Part shown: piece after piece, positions 10,015-18,411 of the stretch
Layout: each line of letters begins with the position of its first letter
How positions within the stretch are numbered: the stretch's first letter is position 1
NCBI RefSeq assembly: GCF_004197395.1
Contig: NZ_SELS01000006.1
Span: 1-64,000 of the forward strand
DNA length: 64,000 bases
Source: Paraburkholderia sp. UYCP14C
GTDB taxonomy: Bacteria; Pseudomonadota; Gammaproteobacteria; Burkholderiales; Burkholderiaceae
Direction: 5' to 3'
The notes under the pieces: model-generated
What the model saw: the letters and a program-made list of their open reading frames with translations, nothing else
Told to the model about the DNA's origin: nothing
Database searches by the model: none
Made by a program: the position numbers and the translations under genes

Positions 10015-10101
10015 TGGTGCGAGGGAGGGGACTCGAACCCCTACACCCTTGCGGGCGTCAGGACCTAAACCTGGTGCGTCTACCAATTTCGCCACCCTCG
10101 C
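10015..10101 (-). tRNA. tRNA-Leu (TAG)
   Basis: The reverse complement is an 87-nt class II tRNA with acceptor GCGAGGG/CCCTCGC, a long variable arm (GACGCCCGCAAGGGTGT), an encoded CCA and anticodon loop TTTAGGT, which gives anticodon TAG (Leu). It is a single gene with a strong terminator immediately downstream. Confidence 0.97.
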
Positions 10102-10250
10102 AGCCGGGTACGACGCGATGCGTCGCGCCCGATTGTCCTGTGCGCCACCAGCCGCGCGAAACACGCGCCCGAAAGCGTAAGCGCGAGATTCTAACCGATT
10201 GATTCGCGCTTGTCTGCACCCGGCGGTATCTGCGTGCGCGGCGCCGATGC

Positions 10251-10256
10251 TACAAT
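10251..10256 (+). promoter_or_regulatory. Candidate -10 box for the squalene-synthase-like gene
   Basis: TACAAT lies 76 bp upstream of the start codon at 10332 in an otherwise GC-rich stretch. No good -35 hexamer is visible at 17 bp, so this is tentative. Confidence 0.35.
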
Positions 10257-10331
10257 TTTCGGCTCGTCGAGACGGGCGCCGCGACGCACGCCGGCGCTCT
10301 TCTCGCCAGTCCTTCCCCACACTCTCATCCC

Positions 10332-11168
10332 GTGAATTTCGACGACTATTGCCAGCAGAAAGCGGCGCCCCCAGGATCGAGCACCTACTATGCGCTTCGC
10401 CAGGCCCGCGCAGCCAGTCAGCCGCTGTTGACCGCGCTCTTCGCATTGCGTCGCGAGTTCGAGGAAACGGTCAAGGAGACAAGCGATCCCGCGGTCGGCC
10501 GCACGAAGCTCGCGTGGTGGCAGAAAGAAATCGCCGCGCTCGCCGCGGGCTCGCCGTCGCATCCGGTGTCCAAGGCGCTCGCGGCGCATCTGCCCGACGC
10601 GCAAGCCGAGTATCCGGCTCTGCAGGAACTGCTTGCGGGCTTCGAGATGGATCTCGACCAGGCACGCTATCTCGACTATCCGAACCTGCGGCGCTATGTG
10701 CGTGGTGTCGGCGGCAATTTCGCGTCGCTGGTGTCGCGCGCCGCGACGACCGGATCGGCCGACGCTGCCGCGCAAGCGTCGGAGTGGGCCGCACCGCTCG
10801 GCGAGGCGCTGATGCTCGCGCAGTTCGTCGCCGAAACGGGTAACGATGCGCGCCACGGCCGTATCTACGTCCCGATCGACGAGATGCAGCGCTACAACGT
10901 CACCGCCGCCGATCTGATCAACCGCAAATACACCGACGCGTTCACCGAGCTGATGCGCTTCGAGACACACCGCGCGCGCGACGCGGTGCAGACCGCGCTA
11001 GCCGCGGTGCCTGCCAGCGCGCGACGCGCCCAGCGCACGTTGCTCGCGCTCGCGGCGCTCGCGTTGGCATTGCTCGATGAAATCGAGCGCGACGGTTATC
11101 ACGTGCTGCATCAACGCATCGCGCTGACGCCAATCCGCAAGCTCTGGATCGCGTGGCGCGCGAAGTAA
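10332..11168 (+). CDS. Squalene/phytoene synthase-like protein
   Basis: This 278-residue protein has the trans-isoprenyl diphosphate synthase head-to-head fold by sequence: TYYALRQARAASQPLLTALFALRREF at the N-terminus, GRTKLAWWQKEI, and LGEALMLAQFVAETGNDARHGRIYVPIDEM. In active family members the two Asp-rich motifs bind Mg-diphosphate. Here the first is EFEETVKE (residues 42-49) and the second ETGND (168-172), so several Asp are replaced. It is therefore either a divergent enzyme or a non-catalytic member, like the complex I assembly factor NDUFAF6 group. No hopanoid or carotenoid genes are adjacent. It stands alone, convergent with the DUF1501 gene. Confidence 0.85.
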   Translation: MNFDDYCQQKAAPPGSSTYYALRQARAASQPLLTALFALRREFEETVKETSDPAVGRTKLAWWQKEIAALAAGSPSHPVSKALAAHLPDAQAEYPALQELLAGFEMDLDQARYLDYPNLRRYVRGVGGNFASLVSRAATTGSADAAAQASEWAAPLGEALMLAQFVAETGNDARHGRIYVPIDEMQRYNVTAADLINRKYTDAFTELMRFETHRARDAVQTALAAVPASARRAQRTLLALAALALALLDEIERDGYHVLHQRIALTPIRKLWIAWRAK

Positions 11169-11287
11169 GCACGGTGCATTAAAGGACGGCCGCGTTGAGA
11201 GGCGGCGTCGATGACGCCGTACGACACCGAACGCGAGTTTGGCGCCTGGATGGCTGGCAATGCCCAAGCACGCAAGCGCCCAGCCGC

Positions 11288-12568
11288 TCACGCCCGCAGC
11301 AACGGCAACGGCTCGAACCGCTGCTGCAGGATCGCCGATGCGTCCAGCCCCCACCACGGTCCGAGCACCGTCGCATAGAGCTGGTGAAAATCGACGCCGA
11401 CCGGCAGGTTGCCATTCCCATCGAGCCGCGCAAGCAGCGGCGGCACGCCATACAAGCCGCCCTGCACGCGGCCGCCCGTCACGAAGTGCGGCGCCACCGT
11501 GCCATGGTCGGTGCCGTTGCTCTGATTCTCGCGCGGACGGCGGCCGAACTCCGCATACGTCATCACGAGCGTATCGTTCCACCGGCCCAACTCGACGAGC
11601 GCGGCCTGCATCGCCACCATGCCTTCCGCGAACTGTTTGAGCAATGCGGCCTGCTGTCCCGGCTGGTTCTGGTGCGTATCGAAGCCGTTCAGCGTTAGCC
11701 GGATCACCGCCACGCCCTGCCCGCTGACCGGTTGCTCTGAAGTCGTGCGGCCGGCGGCGCCCACCTTCAGGGTGTCCGAAGCGGCCAGCACCTGCATCGC
11801 CGTTTTGATCGAGCTGCCGAACGCGCCGCCCGGAAACGCGGTCTTCAGTTGAGGCTGTGCTTGCGTCGGACGCAGACGATCAGCCGCTTTCACGATGTCG
11901 TTTTCGACGTCCAGAATATGCGCGAGCGCCGGATTGCGCTCATGCAAGGACACCGGCGTCGCAAGTCGCGAGGCTCTGACGAACTGCGCGGGATTGACCA
12001 GCGCGATCGCGCGCGCGCCGTTTGCGAGCGGTCCCATTTCGGCACTCCCGATCACGACGCCGTCGGCCGCGAAACCGGCGGGCACCGGCCTCATCGCGAA
12101 CGCCCTGGTCAGCCAGCCGTCACGCAGATACTGATCGGAGCGCGACGCGGTATCCCAGATCTCGATCGAGCGGAAGTGCGACAGGTTCGGCTGCGCATAG
12201 CTGACGCCTTGCACGATCGCAAGCTGCCGGCTGCGCCACAACGGCATCAGCGGCTGCAACGCCGGGTGCAGCGCGGTGCGCTCGTCGAGCTGAATCATCT
12301 GTTCGCGTTTGATGCCAATGTTTTTGCGCAGCGCGTAGTAGGCGGGATCGGCGAACGGGATCACGGTGTTCAAGCCGTCGTTGCCGCCTTTCAGTTCGAT
12401 GAGAATCAGCAGGTTGTCATAACCTCCCCTCGGTACAACCGGCACAACCGGCGTATTCGACGCATCCCGCCACTGCGCAGCCATCGGCTCCCCCGCGCCG
12501 ATCGCGCGAGGCAGCCACAGCGACGCGCCGGCGGCCGCGCCCATCGAAAGAAAGCTGCGTCGTTTCAT
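11288..12568 (-). CDS. DUF1501-family exported protein
   Basis: This 426-residue protein begins MKRRSFLSMGAAAGASLWLP, a twin-arginine-type signal (RRSFL followed by a hydrophobic stretch). The body matches DUF1501, which is related to the alkaline-phosphatase/sulfatase fold (LILIELKGGNDGLNTVIPFADPAYY near the N-terminus; EFGRRPRENQSNGTDHGTV near the C-terminus). The start ATG 12568 has GAGGTG seven nucleotides upstream; longer in-frame starts are less likely. It lies 71 bp downstream of the DUF1800 gene on the same strand, a pairing common in many bacteria, and probably forms an operon with it. Function is not established. Confidence 0.9.
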   Translation of the reverse strand: MKRRSFLSMGAAAGASLWLPRAIGAGEPMAAQWRDASNTPVVPVVPRGGYDNLLILIELKGGNDGLNTVIPFADPAYYALRKNIGIKREQMIQLDERTALHPALQPLMPLWRSRQLAIVQGVSYAQPNLSHFRSIEIWDTASRSDQYLRDGWLTRAFAMRPVPAGFAADGVVIGSAEMGPLANGARAIALVNPAQFVRASRLATPVSLHERNPALAHILDVENDIVKAADRLRPTQAQPQLKTAFPGGAFGSSIKTAMQVLAASDTLKVGAAGRTTSEQPVSGQGVAVIRLTLNGFDTHQNQPGQQAALLKQFAEGMVAMQAALVELGRWNDTLVMTYAEFGRRPRENQSNGTDHGTVAPHFVTGGRVQGGLYGVPPLLARLDGNGNLPVGVDFHQLYATVLGPWWGLDASAILQQRFEPLPLLRA

Positions 12569-12639
12569 GCTGCACCTCGTCGTGATCATGCCGGCGCGTG
12601 TCGTGCCGCCGCCGGTTGCATCGACTGCCACTACGTGGA

Positions 12640-14271
12640 CTATTTCAACTGGTAAGCCGGGTCCATCAGCAAGGCTTCGAGGTACGCGCTCGCGGTCGAA
12701 TCGGTGGCGATCGCATCGACCGGCGTGAACGGCAGCACCGCGTGCTGCAACTGCAATTCGGCCGACAGCCCCGGTTTCGCAGCCGGCGAAGCGTTGTAAT
12801 GCGCGAGCCAATTCGCGATGTCAAAGCGTACGCCACCCTGGCCGGTGCGTACCATGACGCGCTGCAGCGGCGGGCCGGCCTGACTCGCGACGAGCGCGGG
12901 CCGCGCGCCGCTCGTGGCGCCCTTCGCGCTGGCCGCACGGCTCATGCCGGGCGCCCCCGCGCTTTCGGTCGCGCGAAACAACTGCTCGACGAATTGCTTG
13001 CGCGCGAGCAGTGTCGAGCTATTGATCCACGACGCGCCGCCCGGCCATCCTTTGACGTTCGGCGGATAGAACAGGTTCTCGCCGAGCGCGCGAATCTGCG
13101 CGGCGAACGACGCGGTGTCGTCGTAGCCGACATCGAATGCGCGCAGCGCGCCGATCACGAATTCGACCGGCGACTTCACCAGCACGCCGCGATTGTCGTC
13201 GCTCCAGAATGCATCGCTGAGGAAGAGCCCGCGCAGCGCTACCTTGATGTCATAGCCGCTCGCGCGAAACTGCGAGGCGATCGGCTCGACGCGCGCCGGG
13301 TCCGGCGTGTCGGAGATGAACTCGCGCCAGAGCTTCGTCGTGACGAACGTCGCGGTCTCGGGCCGCGCGAGCAGGATATCGAGCAGCTGGTCGCCATCGA
13401 ACTCGCCGCTTCGGCCGAGCACGGTTTTCTCGCCGTCGTCGTGCTGGTTCGCGCGCCACACGTACGCCTGCGTATCGGGATCGAGACTCCAGCCGGTGTA
13501 GGCGCGCGCGGCTTCGGCGACGTCGCGCTGCGTATAGCGCCCCTCGCCGAGCGTGAACAGTTCCATCACTTCGCGCGCGAAATTTTCGTTGGGCTTGCCC
13601 TTGCGATTGCTCGCGCCATCGAGGTACAGCAGCATCGCGGGATCTTTCGCGACGGCGTGCAGCAACTCGCCGAAATTGCCGAGCGCATGCCGGCGCAACA
13701 GCAGATTTTGCCGCGCCATCAGTTGCGGATATTGGACCTTGTCCTGCCCCGACGTGAAGTGGTTATGCCAGAAAAGCGTCATGCGTTCGGTGAGCGCCGA
13801 AGGCGTGTTCAGCATCTCGCGCACCCACCATGCTCGTAATAGTTCGTAACGCTGTCCGAGCAGCTTTTGTTGCTCGCGACGCTGATCCGCTGTCCATGCG
13901 CTGCGCTCGGCACGCGTTGGAATCGGCTCGAACACCCAATCGGGAGGCGGCGACACGGCTTCGCTGCGCGCGTTCGCGAGTGTCTTGTCGACCGCCTGCG
14001 CGCGCGTCAGTCCCGCATATTGCGCGAGCTCGGCGTTATCGGGCGCAAAGCCGATGCGGGTCAGGAAAAAGCGTGCGTCGTCGATGTCGAGCAGGCTTTG
14101 TTGGTCGTCCGTGGCAAGGGGTGCCGCAGGCGCTGGCGCGGCCGCGCGATGACCACCGTGCGCGGCATGCGCCGGGCGTTGCTGCGCGAGCGCAGCAGAT
14201 GACGCGTAGCTCAACGCAGCCGCCACGCCAAGCCGAAGCTCACCATTCACATGTCGAAGTAGTTTCGTCAT
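12640..14271 (-). CDS. DUF1800-family exported protein
   Basis: This 543-residue protein belongs to the DUF1800 family, seen in the core segments ARFFLTRIGFAPDNAEL, MTLFWHNHFTSGQDKVQ, NENFAREVMELFTLGEGRYT and the C-terminal FYPPNVKGWPGG. The N-terminus (LRLGVAAALSYASSAALA) looks like a Sec signal peptide, followed by a His/Ala/Pro-rich linker. I chose ATG 14271; an upstream in-frame ATG at 14331 would bury the signal sequence. It pairs with the downstream DUF1501 gene. Biochemical function of the pair is unknown. Confidence 0.9.
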   Translation of the reverse strand: MTKLLRHVNGELRLGVAAALSYASSAALAQQRPAHAAHGGHRAAAPAPAAPLATDDQQSLLDIDDARFFLTRIGFAPDNAELAQYAGLTRAQAVDKTLANARSEAVSPPPDWVFEPIPTRAERSAWTADQRREQQKLLGQRYELLRAWWVREMLNTPSALTERMTLFWHNHFTSGQDKVQYPQLMARQNLLLRRHALGNFGELLHAVAKDPAMLLYLDGASNRKGKPNENFAREVMELFTLGEGRYTQRDVAEAARAYTGWSLDPDTQAYVWRANQHDDGEKTVLGRSGEFDGDQLLDILLARPETATFVTTKLWREFISDTPDPARVEPIASQFRASGYDIKVALRGLFLSDAFWSDDNRGVLVKSPVEFVIGALRAFDVGYDDTASFAAQIRALGENLFYPPNVKGWPGGASWINSSTLLARKQFVEQLFRATESAGAPGMSRAASAKGATSGARPALVASQAGPPLQRVMVRTGQGGVRFDIANWLAHYNASPAAKPGLSAELQLQHAVLPFTPVDAIATDSTASAYLEALLMDPAYQLK

Positions 14272-14439
14272 CGCCGATCCGTTTTGCGTGACATCGCGAG
14301 CCGAGGCGCCCATATGCACGAAGATGCACACGAGACGCGCACGAACACGCGCTGGTGCTGCCGACTCAACGGAGCAGCGGATCAGGAAGTTGACGCTGAA
14401 GATGCAACAGGATTTTTCAGGCGACGATGCGCACTGGGA

Positions 14440-14766
14440 TCAACGCTTGTACAACTCGCGCACGGCGTCTTCGATATGCTGCCGCAACAGCCGACGTTCT
14501 TCGGGTGTCATATGTCCGTCGCGGCGACGCTGATCGAGATCGGGGGGAACCGCGGTACGCAGCATCACGTCAGAGGCAGGGTGATCCACGCTCGGGTTGT
14601 GGTGGCTGGCCTTGCTATTGCCCGAATGGGGCGCATGCTCGCTCGCCGCTCTGTCGGCGGAGGGCTGCGCATGGGCGAGCGTTGGGCCCAGTGTGCCTGC
14701 GAGCGTACCGGCAACTGCCAGTGCAATCACGCTTAGGCGCACATTTGGCCAAACCCCTCCCTTCAT
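14440..14766 (-). CDS. Small exported protein of unknown function
   Basis: This 108-residue protein starts at ATG 14766, which has GAAGGGAA upstream. A clear signal peptide (VRLSVIALAVAGTLAGTLGPTLAHA) is followed by a low-complexity Ser/His/Ala/Asp segment. The C-terminal half is charged (LDQRRRDGHMTPEERRLLRQHIEDAVRELY) and probably helical. It lies 168 bp upstream of the DUF1800 gene on the same strand and diverges from ompR, so it could be first in the DUF1800/DUF1501 unit. No domain was recognised. Confidence 0.78.
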   Translation of the reverse strand: MKGGVWPNVRLSVIALAVAGTLAGTLGPTLAHAQPSADRAASEHAPHSGNSKASHHNPSVDHPASDVMLRTAVPPDLDQRRRDGHMTPEERRLLRQHIEDAVRELYKR

Positions 14767-14933
14767 GTTGTTCCCTTCGTGGCGCGGCAACCGGCTACCT
14801 CAGATACGTATACAAACCCCGGTAACAGCCGGGTACGAGAGTTTTGTCGAGTGAAGTATCCACCGAACAGCCGCATTCAGTAAAGGAGTCTAAACGCGCA
14901 TACTTTACGTCATGCCACACTGCGGGTAAATTT

Positions 14934-14967
14934 TGTAACCGACTGTAACCCCAGAAATGGTGTAACC
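14934..14967 (+). promoter_or_regulatory. Three direct TGTAACC repeats upstream of ompR
   Basis: TGTAACC occurs at 14934-14940, 14944-14950 and 14961-14967, with starts spaced 10 and 17 bp. A further GGTAAC lies near 14820. Direct half-sites about one helical turn apart are typical of OmpR-family response regulator sites, so this may be an OmpR autoregulatory region. The ompR start codon is 36 bp downstream. The assignment is inference. Confidence 0.5.
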
Positions 14968-15002
14968 GCGCACCACTTTCTAATCGCGCTAAGATGCCGA
15001 CC

Positions 15003-15728
15003 ATGGAAACCAAAAACCCTTCGAAAATCCTCGTCGTCGACGACGATCCACGCCTGCGCGATCTTCTGCGCCGCTACCTCGGTGAACAGGGCTTCAACGT
15101 CTATGTCGCCGAAAATGCGCCGTCAATGAACAAGCTCTGGGTGCGCGAGCGTTTCGATCTGCTGGTGCTCGATCTGATGCTGCCCGGTGAGGACGGCCTG
15201 TCGATCTGCCGACGTCTGCGCGGCAGCAACGACCGCACGCCGATCATCATGCTGACGGCCAAGGGTGAGGATGTCGATCGCATCGTCGGCCTCGAGATGG
15301 GTGCCGACGACTACCTGCCCAAGCCGTTCAATCCGCGCGAACTGGTCGCGCGGATTCACGCGGTGCTGCGTCGTCAGTCGCCGTCCGAATTGCCGGGCGC
15401 GCCGTCCGAGACCACCGAGGTGTTCGAGTTCGGCGAGTTCGCGCTGAATCTCGCCACCCGCACGCTGACCAAGGCCGGCCAGGAAATTCCGCTCACCACA
15501 GGCGAGTTCTCGGTGCTGAAGGTGTTCGCGCGTCATCCGCGTCAGCCGTTGTCGCGCGAAAAGCTGATGGAGCTCGCACGCGGCCGCGAATACGAAGTCT
15601 TCGATCGCAGCCTCGACGTGCAGATCTCGCGGCTGCGCAAGCTGATCGAACCGGATCCGGGCAGCCCGCGCTTCATTCAGACCGTGTGGGGCCTCGGCTA
15701 CGTGTTCATCCCTGACGGTGCAGCCTGA
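15003..15728 (+). CDS. ompR: Two-component response regulator OmpR
   Basis: This 241-residue protein has an N-terminal receiver domain with the acidic pocket VVDDDPR, the phospho-acceptor D57 (LLVLDLMLPGEDG) and the conserved Lys in DDYLPKPF, then a winged-helix DNA-binding domain (LTTGEFSVLKVFARHPRQPLSREKL ... LDVQISRLRKLIE). It is the OmpR orthologue by neighbourhood and sequence, expected to control outer-membrane protein genes in response to osmolarity. I chose ATG 15003 (METKNPSK) over ATG 14994 because the protein then begins as in related OmpR proteins. The envZ gene follows about 100 bp downstream. Confidence 0.96.
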   Translation: METKNPSKILVVDDDPRLRDLLRRYLGEQGFNVYVAENAPSMNKLWVRERFDLLVLDLMLPGEDGLSICRRLRGSNDRTPIIMLTAKGEDVDRIVGLEMGADDYLPKPFNPRELVARIHAVLRRQSPSELPGAPSETTEVFEFGEFALNLATRTLTKAGQEIPLTTGEFSVLKVFARHPRQPLSREKLMELARGREYEVFDRSLDVQISRLRKLIEPDPGSPRFIQTVWGLGYVFIPDGAA

Positions 15729-15829
15729 GTTTGCGCTCCACTTCACGGTCGACCAGAGTTGCCGCTTTAGCGTCTACTCTGGTCCCATGCAAAATCGTTT
15801 CTGTCTTTGACTTCACATAAGAAGGGCCC

Positions 15830-17179
15830 ATGCGGATCGACCGGCGCCTCCTGACGCTCGCGTTCGGCGGCCTTTTCTGGCGGACTTTTCTGCTGATCGC
15901 GCTGTTGATCGCAGTCAGTCTCGCCGCGTGGTTCCAGAGCTTTCGCGTGATCGAGCGGGAGCCGCGCGCGCAGCGCGTGGCTCTGCAACTCGTCGCGATC
16001 GTCAAGCTCACGCGCACCGCGCTCCTCTATTCCGATCCCGACCTGCGGCGCGCGCTGCTGCAGGATCTGGAGAGCAATGAAGGGGTGCGCGTGTACCCGC
16101 GCGAAGCTACCGACAAATACAAACTCCAGCCCGACGAATCGCTGAATCGCCTGATCGAGCACGACATCCGCGGCCGACTCGGCGACGACACCGTGATCGC
16201 GCAGAGCGTGAACGACATCAACGGCGTATGGATCAGCTTCAAGATCGACGACGACGATTACTGGGTCGCCCTCGACCGCGATCAGCTCGACAACGCGACC
16301 GGCCTGCAATGGGCCGGCTGGGGCGTGTTCGCGCTCGCGCTGTCGCTGTTCGGCGCGGCGTTCATCACGAGTCTGGTGAACCGGCCGTTCGCGCGTCTCG
16401 CGATGGCCGCGCGCCGGGTCGGCTCGGGGCAATCGCCCGAGGCGTTGCCCGAACGCGGCATGGGCGTCGCCGCCGAAACCAATCGCAGCTTCAACCAGAT
16501 GGTGCGCGACCTCGAACAGCTCGAGGCGGACCGCGCGCTGATGCTCGCGGGCATTTCGCACGATCTGCGCACGCCGCTCGCACGACTGCGGCTCGAAACC
16601 GAAATGAGCCCGTCCGACCAGGCCACCAAGGATGCGATGGTCGACGACATCGAGCAGATGGACATGATCATCGGCCGCTTCCTCGACTACGCGCGTCCGG
16701 TGCAGCGCGTGCCGGAACCGGTAGATCTCTCGGTGATCGCGAGCGAGCTTGCCGCGCGCATGCAAAGCGAGGACAGCATGCGGCTGATCACGCGGCTCGC
16801 GCCGTCGGCGGTGATCGAAGCCGATGAAACCGACATGCGGCGCGTGGTCGGCAATCTGCTCGAGAACGCGCGCAAATATGGCCTGAGCGACGGCGACGGT
16901 GTGCCGCACGTGATTCTCGAAACGCGCGTGTCGCATTCGCGTGTCGAACTGTCGGTGGTCGACGAAGGTCCCGGCATTCCCGAAGACCAGCTCGCGCTCG
17001 TCACGCGGCCGTTCTATCGAGTGAATTCGGCGCGCACCCAGGCCAACGGCACCGGCCTCGGCATGGCGATCGTGCAGCGGCTCGTCGCGCGCTATCGCGG
17101 CGCGCTGCGTCTGCGCAACCGCTCGCCCGGACCGGGGCTTGAAGTGACGATCGAGTTTCCGCTCGCGAAAAGCGCGTGA
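15830..17179 (+). CDS. envZ: Osmosensor histidine kinase EnvZ
   Basis: This 449-residue inner-membrane kinase is the partner of OmpR. TM1 spans about 17-37 and TM2 about 161-181, enclosing a periplasmic domain of roughly 120 residues. A HAMP linker (NRPFARLAMAARRVGSGQ) follows, then the H-box ISHDLRTPLARLRLE with phospho-acceptor H244. The ATPase domain has N-box NLLENARKYG, G1 DEGPGIP and G2 GTGLGMAIVQRLV. Length matches EnvZ (E. coli 450). It is transcribed with ompR, which lies immediately upstream. Confidence 0.96.
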   Translation: MRIDRRLLTLAFGGLFWRTFLLIALLIAVSLAAWFQSFRVIEREPRAQRVALQLVAIVKLTRTALLYSDPDLRRALLQDLESNEGVRVYPREATDKYKLQPDESLNRLIEHDIRGRLGDDTVIAQSVNDINGVWISFKIDDDDYWVALDRDQLDNATGLQWAGWGVFALALSLFGAAFITSLVNRPFARLAMAARRVGSGQSPEALPERGMGVAAETNRSFNQMVRDLEQLEADRALMLAGISHDLRTPLARLRLETEMSPSDQATKDAMVDDIEQMDMIIGRFLDYARPVQRVPEPVDLSVIASELAARMQSEDSMRLITRLAPSAVIEADETDMRRVVGNLLENARKYGLSDGDGVPHVILETRVSHSRVELSVVDEGPGIPEDQLALVTRPFYRVNSARTQANGTGLGMAIVQRLVARYRGALRLRNRSPGPGLEVTIEFPLAKSA

Positions 17180-17255
17180 ACCGTCGGCGCGCGGCACGGC
17201 GCGCCGACGCTATGCGAAACACGCCGCTGTTTGCGACTTCCGAAGGAGGCTTTGC

Positions 17256-17804
17256 ATGAAAACCGTTGGCGATAAACTCGAAGCGTTCACCGTCATTGCC
17301 GCCAAGCCGGGCTTCAACCATCCCGAAGAACACGGCGTCTCGGCGTTCGAATACATCACCGATCAGTCGTTTCCTGGCAAGTGGAAAATCATCTACTTCT
17401 ATCCGAAGGATTTCTCACTGGTCTGCCCGACGGAAATCGTCGATTTCAGCAAGCTCGTCAAGGAGTTCGAGAACCGCGAGGCGGTGCTGCTCGGCGGCAG
17501 CGTCGACAATGAATACGTGAAGCTCGCGTGGCGCCGCGAGTATAAGGAGCTCGACAGGCTCAACCACTATTCGTTCGGCGACGTGAAAGGCGAGCTGATC
17601 GACCAGTTGGGCGTGCGCGATCTTGAAGCGGGCGTCGCGCTGCGCGCGACCTTTATCGTCGATCCGGACAACACGATCCAGCACGTGGCGGTCAACAATC
17701 TATACGTGGGCCGTAGTCCCGCAGAAGTGCTGCGCATCCTCGACGGCCTGCAAACGGAAGAGCTGTGTCCGAGCAATCGGGCGATCGGCGGCGCGACGCT
17801 GTAA
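17256..17804 (+). CDS. Peroxiredoxin, AhpC/Tsa family
   Basis: This 182-residue thiol peroxidase reduces hydroperoxides in the cytoplasm. The peroxidatic Cys is C57 in YPKDFSLVCPTEI; the motif has Leu where most relatives have Phe before Val-Cys. The C-terminal resolving Cys is C171 in TEELCPSN. AhpC proteins of the AhpD-dependent type have CxC here (as I recall C174/C176 in M. tuberculosis); this one has Ser at the second position. GGAGG lies 8 bp before the ATG. It follows envZ by 76 bp on the same strand. No ahpD or ahpF gene is adjacent, so the reductant is unknown. Confidence 0.92.
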   Translation: MKTVGDKLEAFTVIAAKPGFNHPEEHGVSAFEYITDQSFPGKWKIIYFYPKDFSLVCPTEIVDFSKLVKEFENREAVLLGGSVDNEYVKLAWRREYKELDRLNHYSFGDVKGELIDQLGVRDLEAGVALRATFIVDPDNTIQHVAVNNLYVGRSPAEVLRILDGLQTEELCPSNRAIGGATL

Positions 17805-17845
17805 GCGGCACCGTCGATCGCCCCGGCAAAACAGCCAAAACCCGC

Positions 17846-18325
17846 TCAGCTCCTGACCAGCAACACCGCGGCCTGCGCCTCGATGCCCTCGCCGCGGCCC
17901 AGATAGCCGAGCTTCTCGTTCGTCTTCGCCTTGACGTTCACGCGCTCGATCGGCAGACCGAGGTCCGCCGCGATATTGGCGCGCATCCCTTCGATATGCG
18001 GCGCGAGCTTCGGCGCCTGCGCGATCACGCTGCTATCGACGTTGCCGATCGCAAAGCCCGCCGCCTTCACGCGCGCCACGCATTCACGCAGCAGCACGCG
18101 ACTGTCGGCGCCGGCGAACTTCGCGTCGGTATCCGAGAAATGGCGGCCGATGTCGCCCAACGCTGCCGCGCCGAACAGCGCGTCGGTGATCGCGTGCAGC
18201 AGCACGTCAGCGTCCGAGTGACCGAGCAGTCCGCGCTCGTACGGAATCGTCACACCGCCGATGATCAACGCGCGTCCCGGCACCAGCGCATGCACGTCGT
18301 AGCCTTGCCCAATTCTGAAATCCAT
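17846..18325 (-). CDS. ispF: 2-C-methyl-D-erythritol 2,4-cyclodiphosphate synthase
   Basis: This 159-residue enzyme of the MEP isoprenoid pathway forms the cyclodiphosphate from CDP-ME 2-phosphate and releases CMP. The zinc ligands are in [12 protein letters not shown] (D10, H12), and the family signature [24 protein letters not shown] is intact. Length equals E. coli IspF (159). I start at ATG 18325; the upstream in-frame GTG 18334 is too close to the GAGG that serves the ATG. ispD lies 86 bp upstream on the same strand, so the two probably form an operon. Confidence 0.97.
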   Translation of the reverse strand: MDFRIGQGYDVHALVPGRALIIGGVTIPYERGLLGHSDADVLLHAITDALFGAAALGDIGRHFSDTDAKFAGADSRVLLRECVARVKAAGFAIGNVDSSVIAQAPKLAPHIEGMRANIAADLGLPIERVNVKAKTNEKLGYLGRGEGIEAQAAVLLVRS

Positions 18326-18411
18326 GTGCGTCACATCCTCAAGTGCTGAAGCTTTTATAGCTTCATCAAAGCCTGTCTAAATCTTGTTGGTGTCCAACCA
18401 GAGGCGAAGCA

